From an uncultured Caulobacteraceae bacterium (GTDB lineage: Bacteria > Pseudomonadota > Alphaproteobacteria > Caulobacterales > Caulobacteraceae): 6,962 bases of DNA. Location: contig CAMLRH010000139.1 of the NCBI GenBank assembly GCA_946482375.1, positions 1 through 6,962 on the forward strand, read 5' to 3'. Of the stretch, positions 1 to 5,600 are shown in pieces (position 1 is the stretch's first letter; each line of letters opens with the position of its first letter). The notes beneath the pieces are model-generated. The model was not told where the DNA came from and searched no databases. It saw only the letters and a program-made list of their open reading frames with translations. The translations under genes were made by a program, and so were the position numbers.

Positions 1-136
1 CCAGCGCCTCCTGCGTGAACGCCGAAATGGCGATCGGCACGTCCTGGATATCTTCCTCGCGCTTCTGCGCGGTGACGATCAGGGCCTCGACGGTTCCATC
101 AGCGCCGTCCCCCGCGGCGCTTCCGGACTGGGGGGC
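1..136. repeat. Direct repeat copy A: linker, TonB box and plug start of receptor 1
   Basis: This stretch aligns with 6765-6897 in the same orientation. By eye 113 of 133 aligned bases match, with one 3-base gap. The longest identical run is 29 bases (30-58 against 6794-6822). It encodes the shared linker APQSGSA through DGADGTV and the TonB box to plug start of receptor 1. The match may continue beyond the left edge. Confidence 0.8.
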
Positions 137-448
137 GGCGGACTCCGCGCTGGCGACGGCGATGAGGCCGGAGGGGTCGCGCTTGACCGTGAGCGAGGTG
201 CCTTCGAGCAAGCGCGCCAAGGCGTCTTCCGATGAAAGTTCGCCGCTGACGCCGGAAGTCTTCATGCCGCGCACGTCGGCGACGCGGTAGATCAGCTGTT
301 CGCCGGACTGGCGGATGTAGAGGTCGAGCGCCTGGCTGAGTTCGCCAGCCGGCACCGCGAACTCGCGCTGCTCGGCGTGCGCCGCCGTGGTCAGCGCCAA
401 CGCGCAGACACCGCCGGCCAATACGGACTTGAGCGTCCTCGTTCTCAT
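1..448 (-). CDS. TonB-dependent receptor with STN signalling domain (receptor 1), N-terminal part only
   Basis: This is the first 149 residues of an outer-membrane TonB-dependent transducer; the plug and barrel lie beyond the left edge. Reading from the ATG at 448, residues 1-25 form a Sec signal peptide (basic MRTRTLK, hydrophobic core, cleavage after AHA). Residues about 28-100 form an STN/secretin-like periplasmic signalling domain (FAVPAGELSQAL, then LIYR, then LARLLEGTSLTV). A short Ser/Gly/Ala linker follows, then a TonB-box-like segment (EALIVTA, about 121-127) and the start of the plug (QDVPIAISAF). The start is supported by the signal peptide, by a purine-rich ribosome site (GGGGGGAAGAG) directly upstream, and by a promoter-like element 48 nt upstream. 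The gene follows the FecR gene after a 79-nt gap, as in FecI-FecR-FecA type loci, so STN-to-FecR signalling is inferred. The transported substrate is unknown. Confidence 0.93.
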   Translation of the reverse strand, partial: MRTRTLKSVLAGGVCALALTTAAHAEQREFAVPAGELSQALDLYIRQSGEQLIYRVADVRGMKTSGVSGELSSEDALARLLEGTSLTVKRDPSGLIAVASAESAAPQSGSAAGDGADGTVEALIVTAQKREEDIQDVPIAISAFTQEAL

Positions 449-496
449 CTCTTCCCCCCTGGTCCCGCCGCTCTGAAATTCGGCGGCAATGACCGG

Positions 497-524
497 GACA
501 AGCGGGCCGGAGAATTCCGGAACA
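497..524 (-). promoter_or_regulatory. Candidate ECF-sigma promoter for receptor 1
   Basis: On the minus strand this 28-nt element begins TGTTCCGGA and ends CCCGCTTGTC. It matches the element upstream of the sigma gene (2091-2118) at 24 of 28 positions without a gap. The outer blocks resemble -35 and -10 regions of ECF promoters, with 17-18 nt between TGTTCC and TTGTC. An AATTT block lies at the same distance upstream in both copies (536-540 here). It fits entirely in the gap between the FecR stop and the receptor start, and its -10 end is 48 nt from the ATG. The match is seen directly; use by the neighbouring sigma factor is inferred. Confidence 0.65.
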
Positions 525-527
525 CGC

Positions 528-1478
528 TCAACTCGAAATTCTGATCTCGTCTGCGTTTTCTTCTACGTTCAGGCCGAAAGCCTCGCGCAACAGGCGGGCA
601 AAGGCGTCGACGTTTTCGGCTTCGAAACTGCCGGTGATGCGCACGGCGGCGGCGTCCGGATCGTCGACCACCAGCTTCTTGCGGTTGTAGCGGTTGATCT
701 CCTCTGCGGCGTCGCCGAGCGTCGACTTGTCGAACATGAGAAGGCCGCGACGCCAGGCCAGTTCGCTTTCGACCCGCGCGGCCGATTTTGGCGTCACCAG
801 GGTCGCGACCTCGTCGGCGATGACGACGTCGCCGCCCGTCACCACCGCCGGCGGGATGGCCCGCGCCGGCCGCACGGGATCGAGGCGCACCTTGCCCTCG
901 GCCACGGCGACCTGCAGGCGATCGCCGTCACGACGGACTGAGAATTTCGTACCCAGCACGGTGACCTTGCGGTCGCCGGCGATCACCACGAAGGGGCGGT
1001 TGGGGTCCTTGGCGACCTCGAAATAGGCCTCCCCGCGTTCCAGCCAGACGGTGCGCTGCTCCTCGGCCAGCGCGACGCGGACCTTCGTGTCGGTGTTCAG
1101 CTCGATCTTCGAGCCGTCGGCCAGCGGCGCGGTGGCGTGACCGCCAAGTTCGGTGGCGTAAACCTTGCGCCCGCTGAACGGCTGGAAGCCGACCACCGAG
1201 GCCAGCCCGACAGCCAGCGCCACCCCCGCCGCCATCGCCGCGGGGCGCCAGCGGGCGAGCAGCGGCCGATGCTCCCGCGCAGCCACACCGCCCTTCAGCA
1301 CGCTGAGCCGGCCAACCTTGCGCCAGCCATACTCCATGCGCAGCCAGGCGACCCGGTGGGCGGTCGCCTCCTCCAGCCAGGCGTCCAGCGCCGCCTGGTC
1401 GTCGGCCGACCACTCCGGCTGCTCCTGGCGCGAGCGCCACAGCGCGGCGCGTTCCTCGATGCTCATCGCGCTCGTCAT
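528..1478 (-). CDS. FecR-family transmembrane anti-sigma regulator
   Basis: This 316-residue protein is an inner-membrane regulator that holds or activates its partner ECF sigma factor in response to an outer-membrane receptor. Residues about 8-60 form the cytoplasmic DUF4880-type domain (ERAALWRSR, then AALDAWL, then HRVAWLRMEYGWRKVG). Residues about 78-98 form one hydrophobic transmembrane segment rich in Ala, Val and Gly. Residues about 105-200 form the periplasmic FecR domain (ATAPLADGSKIELNTDT, ERGEAYFEVAKDPNRPFVV, VTVLGTKFSVR, VAVAEGKVRL). Residues about 240-316 form the C-terminal STN-like domain (AWRRGLLMFDKSTLGDAAEEI, ITGSF). Length and domain order are normal for the family. The start ATG overlaps the sigma stop as ATGA, which suggests translational coupling; a second ATG at 1466 (MSIEERAAL) is a possible alternative start. 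The partner sigma and receptor 1 flank it on the same strand. Confidence 0.95.
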   Translation of the reverse strand: MTSAMSIEERAALWRSRQEQPEWSADDQAALDAWLEEATAHRVAWLRMEYGWRKVGRLSVLKGGVAAREHRPLLARWRPAAMAAGVALAVGLASVVGFQPFSGRKVYATELGGHATAPLADGSKIELNTDTKVRVALAEEQRTVWLERGEAYFEVAKDPNRPFVVIAGDRKVTVLGTKFSVRRDGDRLQVAVAEGKVRLDPVRPARAIPPAVVTGGDVVIADEVATLVTPKSAARVESELAWRRGLLMFDKSTLGDAAEEINRYNRKKLVVDDPDAAAVRITGSFEAENVDAFARLLREAFGLNVEENADEIRISS

Positions 1479-2044
1479 AGGCTGCCTGCCTTCGGTTCGC
1501 GGGCGGCGGCGCCCCGGCGCACCTTGCCCGTGCCGCCCAGCATGAAGTCGATCAGCGCCCGCATGCCGTAGACCATCTGCTTCTCGACGGTATCCTCCCC
1601 CACGCCCAGCCTCGCCGCCGTCTCGCGCTGGGACAGGCCCTCGATGCGGCGCAGGACAACCACCTGGCGGCAGCGCGGCGGCAGCTTGTCGAGGCCGGCC
1701 TGCAGGCGGCGCAGTTCATCGCGCGCCTCGACGTTGCGCTCGGGGCTGGCGGTGTCGGCGGCGACGTTCAGCGCCTCGAGATCGGCGACCAGCTCGATGG
1801 AGACCACCTGCCCCCGCACCGCCCGGTTGATCAGCAGGTTGCGCGCGGCGCGGAAGACGAAGGCCTTGGTCTGGACCGGTAACCCCTCGCGGCCGGCGTC
1901 GTAGAGCTTGACGTATAGCTCCTGACGCAGGTCGGCGATCTCGGAGGGGTTGCGCCAGTTGCGGCGCAGAAAGCGCATGAGCGCCGGCTCCAGAGGCATG
2001 ACCTCCGTGAGGAACCACTCGTCCAGCCGCTGCGCGTCCACCAT
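1475..2044 (-). CDS. ECF RNA polymerase sigma factor, FecI-like
   Basis: This cytoplasmic sigma factor of 189 residues is typical in length for the ECF class. Region 2 spans about residues 18-82 (LEPALMRFLRRNW, DLRQELYVKLYD, AFVFRAARNLLINRAVR). Region 4 spans about 108-165, with the helix-turn-helix containing LPPRCRQVVVLRRIEGLSQR followed by ETAARLGVGEDTVEKQM. The reading frame is open further upstream to about 2188, but I chose the ATG at 2044. Family similarity begins there, the upstream residues look like translated non-coding DNA, and the promoter-like element at 2091-2118 lies inside that upstream stretch. No strong Shine-Dalgarno is present (only GGGGCGGCGGAC). The stop overlaps the fecR start by ATGA. 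The arrangement with FecR and receptor 1 downstream indicates a cell-surface signalling sigma factor; its signal is unknown. Confidence 0.94.
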   Translation of the reverse strand: MVDAQRLDEWFLTEVMPLEPALMRFLRRNWRNPSEIADLRQELYVKLYDAGREGLPVQTKAFVFRAARNLLINRAVRGQVVSIELVADLEALNVAADTASPERNVEARDELRRLQAGLDKLPPRCRQVVVLRRIEGLSQRETAARLGVGEDTVEKQMVYGMRALIDFMLGGTGKVRRGAAAREPKAGSL

Positions 2045-2090
2045 GTCCGCCGCCCCAATGGGCGAAGCTTCCTCCGCCCGACCCTGTGAT

Positions 2091-2118
2091 GACAAGCGGG
2101 CGCGGGAAATCCGGAACA
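2091..2118 (-). promoter_or_regulatory. Candidate autoregulated ECF-sigma promoter
   Basis: On the minus strand this 28-nt element begins TGTTCCGGA and ends CGCCCGCTTGTC. It matches the one before receptor 1 (497-524) at 24 of 28 positions without gaps. Its -10 end is 46 nt from the sigma ATG at 2044, against 48 nt at the receptor. An AATTT block sits at the same upstream distance (2130-2134). Presence before both the sigma gene and the receptor gene is what is expected if the sigma factor transcribes both. The similarity is seen; the function is inferred. Confidence 0.65.
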
Positions 2119-2177
2119 GGGCGGGTGAAAAATTTGCACCGGCGGCGGCGGAATGTTGAGGTCGGGTCGTCGCGGAT

Positions 2178-2184
2178 GGAGGAG
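2178..2184 (+). promoter_or_regulatory. Ribosome binding site deciding the EVE gene start
   Basis: GGAGGAG lies three bases before the ATG at 2188, so GGAGG is five bases from the start. This favours 2188 over the in-frame ATG at 2176, which overlaps the site, and over the more distant upstream ATG codons. Confidence 0.75.
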
Positions 2185-2187
2185 ACA

Positions 2188-2604
2188 ATGACGGGCGGAT
2201 CCTACTGGCTCGTGAAATCCGAGCCCGGAACCTACAGCTTCGAAGATCTGCGACGCGACGGCTCGACCGTCTGGGACGGCGTGCGCAATCACGCCGCCGC
2301 GTTGCATCTGAAAGCGATGAAGGCCGGCGACGAGGTGCTGTTCTACCACTCCGGCGAGGGCAAGGCGGTCGTCGGGGTCGCCACGGTGTCGCGCGAGGCC
2401 TTCCCGGACGCGAGCGACCCGACGGGCCGGTTCGTGGCGGTGGAACTGACGGCGAAGCGGGCGTTGCCCCGGCCCGTCACGCTGGCCGAGATGAAGGCGA
2501 ACCCCGCACTGGCCGGCATGGTCATGCTGCGCCAGGGACGGCTGTCGGTGTCGCCGGTGGAGGCGCGGGAATGGGCCGCGATCTTGGCGATGGCCGAGGC
2601 CTGA
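2188..2604 (+). CDS. EVE-domain protein (THYN1-like)
   Basis: This 138-residue protein is a single EVE domain, a PUA-like fold. In characterised relatives such as human THYN1 the fold is linked to recognition of modified DNA bases; the bacterial role is generally unknown. Visible hallmarks are YWLVKSEP (6-13), YSFEDL (16-21), WDGVRNHAA (29-37), the GDEVLFYHS strand (47-55), VGVA (62-65), LPRPVTLAEMKANPALAG (93-110) and LSVSPV (119-124). Length is close to the usual 135-150 residues. The stretch between FPDASDP and the next strand looks shorter than in many relatives. The ATG at 2188 was chosen for its strong GGAGGAG site; in-frame sequence further upstream is not family-like. The gene is divergent from the sigma gene and convergent with receptor 2. 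It is on the opposite strand from all the receptor-signalling genes, so it probably does not belong to that system. No clear promoter was seen for it. Confidence 0.95.
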   Translation: MTGGSYWLVKSEPGTYSFEDLRRDGSTVWDGVRNHAAALHLKAMKAGDEVLFYHSGEGKAVVGVATVSREAFPDASDPTGRFVAVELTAKRALPRPVTLAEMKANPALAGMVMLRQGRLSVSPVEAREWAAILAMAEA

Positions 2605-2611
2605 AAGAAGC

Positions 2612-2642
2612 GAGGCGGCGGGACGTGAACGCCCGCCGCCTC
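2612..2642. terminator. Hairpin between convergent genes, probable bidirectional terminator
   Basis: A perfect 11-bp stem (GAGGCGGCGGG at 2612-2622 pairing with CCCGCCGCCTC at 2632-2642) encloses a 9-nt loop. It begins 8 bases after the EVE stop and ends 37 bases after the receptor 2 stop. No long T tract follows on the plus strand. On the minus strand GCTTCTTTC follows, a weak T-rich tail. Placement between converging genes supports a terminator acting in both directions. Confidence 0.7.
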
Positions 2643-2679
2643 AGTGGTTCCGGTTCAGAGGGGACCGAAGCCGGACAAC

Positions 2680-5600
2680 TTATCCGCCGAAGCCGATGGC
2701 GAGCTTAAAGTAGGGCCCATCGAGGGTGCGGTCGCCCTCCTTCGCTTCGTCGAAGCCAACATCGAGGACATCGAAATAGCGCTCCCAGCGATAGCCCGCG
2801 CCGACCCTGACGCGGCCCGCCTCGTAGGCGAGGCCGAGGGATACATCGGCGACAGGCACGGTGGCGGAATCGCTGCGCGATTCATCAAACGCGGTCTCGA
2901 TGGGCGTTCCAACGGTGGGAATCGGGAAGGAAAGGCCGTCCGAACCGAAATTGGCGCCTGCCGTGCGGAGCAAGTCGTCACCGATGACCTGCGTATCCCG
3001 ATCGCCGAAGAGCACTCCGCCGGTGACGGACCAGTCGAGCTCGAGGTGGCCTGTCCGGTCGTTGCCGAGCAGGGGAATGGCCGCGTCCCAGGAGAGGGTG
3101 GGACCCACGCCCTCGAACTCCCGATTGGCCCTCAGTTCCGCGCGGGACTCGATGACCGTGCTCGTAAGGAAGAACCAGCCCGGCGGGATGACCCAGTCAT
3201 CGAGCGCACGGCCCGTAAAAAGGGTGGACGATTCAAACGAAGCCCGCCGAATGCCGGCGCTCAGTTGGGAGCGCGAGAAGGCGGACCCCAGACCCACGTC
3301 GTAGCCAACGGCGAAGTCGATGATTTCATGATCTTCGTCATCGCGGGCCGAAACGTCCGAGAAGGACACCACCGGATAGTGAGAGGCTGAGACGCTGTAC
3401 TTCGGACTTGCCGGGTCGCACAGGAGGTTGGCGATGGGACCAGGTGGGAAGGCGCAGGTGTTCGGGTCAATTATGACGTCGGTGTGCTGGCGATGGTCGC
3501 CACCATTGGTCCTGCCGTAGCGCATCCCGGCCGAGACGCTCCAGGGAGAATTATCGGGACGCCAGGTCAGGCGAACTGAACGCCCGTCGCCCCAGTCGAG
3601 ATCGCGGTTCTGGATTTCGTCGGTGGTGTTGAGCGCGTCCGAGACGCCGGCGAAAGACGGCGGCGCGAACGCCTCGTAAGGCGCGTCCTGCCGCTGGACC
3701 TGGCCGCCGAGTTCGACGGTGAGCGGGAATGGCCCCTTATGGTCGAGGTTCGCGCCGGTCCACCATGGACCGCCGGTCCAGTCCTTCGTGACGCGTAAGC
3801 CATAGAGCCGCGGCTCGGTCAGGAAGACGTTCGTCGTCAGGCCGGTGTCGTCGGAGTTGAGGAACGCGCCCGTGATGCTGTCGCGGTCAAAGACGTTCTT
3901 GACGTACGCCATCACCTTCCAGCCGGCCGGCTCGTTGGTGAAGATCGCGGCGACGTTGACGTTGGTGTACGCCTTCAGCTTGTCATAGCCCTCGGTGTTG
4001 AAGATCCGCGTCCAGGCCTCGGACTGCATGTACAAGTCGGTGTGGAGCGTCATCAGCCAGTCCGACGGCAGCGGGATCGTGTAGTCAGCCGTGATCGTCG
4101 CCGTGAAGTGCGGCGCGTTGGGCAACTCGTTGCCGGACAGGTCCTTGAAGAAGCCTTCGCCACGGTTCGACAACGCCACAAGACAGGCCGGATCCACGCC
4201 CGGATATTCATTGCCGCTGCCCGGCGCGCCGGCGTCGGTTGGCCAGCAGGGATAATCGGCGGGATCCGTGCTCCAGCCGGCGTAGTTGGTGTCGACGCGC
4301 CATTGCTCGTTACCCTGGATGCCACCAGGACGGTACGGGTAGGGCGCATACGGGTCGCCCGTGACCGGATCCTCGTTGAGGATGTAGGCGTGCTCACAGC
4401 CGCCGGGATTGCCGCCGCTCTGACCGCCGACGCCAACGAGATCGGGATTTGCGGGGTCCGCAGGCCGGTTTCCTATGAACAGCCAGGCGGGCAGCATGCA
4501 GTTTGAAGGTTGCGTCGGGAACGGGCTGACTACCATCCAGTTCGGATCGCCGTTTGTGCGATCCATGGTGTCGATCGCCTGCTCGCCGTCCGCGACCCGG
4601 GTCTTCTCGTACCCGAGCTTCAGGCCCAGCCGAAGATTTTCGACCGGACGCCAGTCGCTCTCGAGTTCCAGGCCCCAGACCTCAGCGTCGAAGTTCATGT
4701 TCACCGCCGACCGGTTTACGATCTGCGAGATCTGGTAGCCCTCATAGTCATAGTAGAACCCCGCCAGATTGAGGGTCATCGCACCGTCGAGCAGCGTATT
4801 CTTGGCGCCAAGCTCGAACGCGTCGATGAATTCGGCCTCGAAGGTTCGCGGATGGGTGGCCGAAGCGGAGAGATAATCACCCAGTCCGGCCCCGGCGTCG
4901 CCTTCGACTTCGCCGCGGATGACGAGCCCCGCTGGCGGCGGGTTCATGCCGCCTGCCTTGTAGCCGTGACCATACGAGGCGTAGACGAGCGTCTCGTCGG
5001 TGAACGCGAGGTCGGGCTTCCAGTCGACCGATAGCCGCCCCGTAGGCTCCCGCCATTCCTGCCGGACAACCTCGGCGATGCTGTAGCCGACGTAGTCGGC
5101 GCCCAGCACCCAGCTGGGAATACGAGGCGCTTCTTTTTTGTCGACGGTCCAGCGCAGCCCGCCGGTGATCTTCAGCGTGTCGGTGAGGTTGTAGTAGGCC
5201 TCGCCGAACACCGCATAGGAGATCAGCTTATATGGGTTTTTACTAAGGAAGTAGTTGTGGCCGAGATCATTCAGTGAGGTGATCCCTTTGGGATCGATAT
5301 AGACACAGCCGAGGATGTTCTCGGCACGGGACGTATTCGGCGGCCGCAGCCCGTAGGGCAGACAGACATCATTGGTCGTCACCCCCGGCTCCCAGGGCAC
5401 AGCCAAAGAACCGTTACCCTGCAGCTGCGTCTGCGCCGAATACATCGTCAGGCTGTTAAACATGACGTAGTATTTGTCCTCCGTGTCGTAGCGGAGGTAG
5501 TTGGCGCCAAGGCTGAAGTTGAACGGCCCCTCATATGACGATCCGACCCGGAACTCCTGGCTGAAGTGCCTGGAACGTGCGGTAGAGACGTCGATCCCGA

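Noticed and set aside
489..1571. Open frames in other phases across the FecR gene, on both strands
   Set aside because: They are Arg- and Ala-rich products of GC-rich wobble positions, and the FecR frame shows clear domains from end to end.
2134..2162. Possible housekeeping promoter for the EVE gene (TTGCAC at 2134-2139)
   Set aside because: No convincing -10 sequence is found 16-18 bases downstream; the corresponding bases are GC-rich and do not resemble TATAAT.
2086..2187. Longer EVE protein starting at 2086
   Set aside because: The extra residues are basic and low in complexity, resemble no EVE protein, and the strong GGAGGAG site points to 2188.
2045..2188. Longer sigma factor starting near 2188, adding about 48 residues
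   Set aside because: The added residues do not look like the family, the stretch holds the promoter-like element at 2091-2118, and it would overlap the EVE start. The ATG at 2044 is preferred.
2644..3390. Plus-strand open frame of about 248 codons opposite the 3' end of receptor 2
   Set aside because: It lies fully antisense to a well-supported gene, has no recognisable domain, and such frames are common opposite GC-rich genes.
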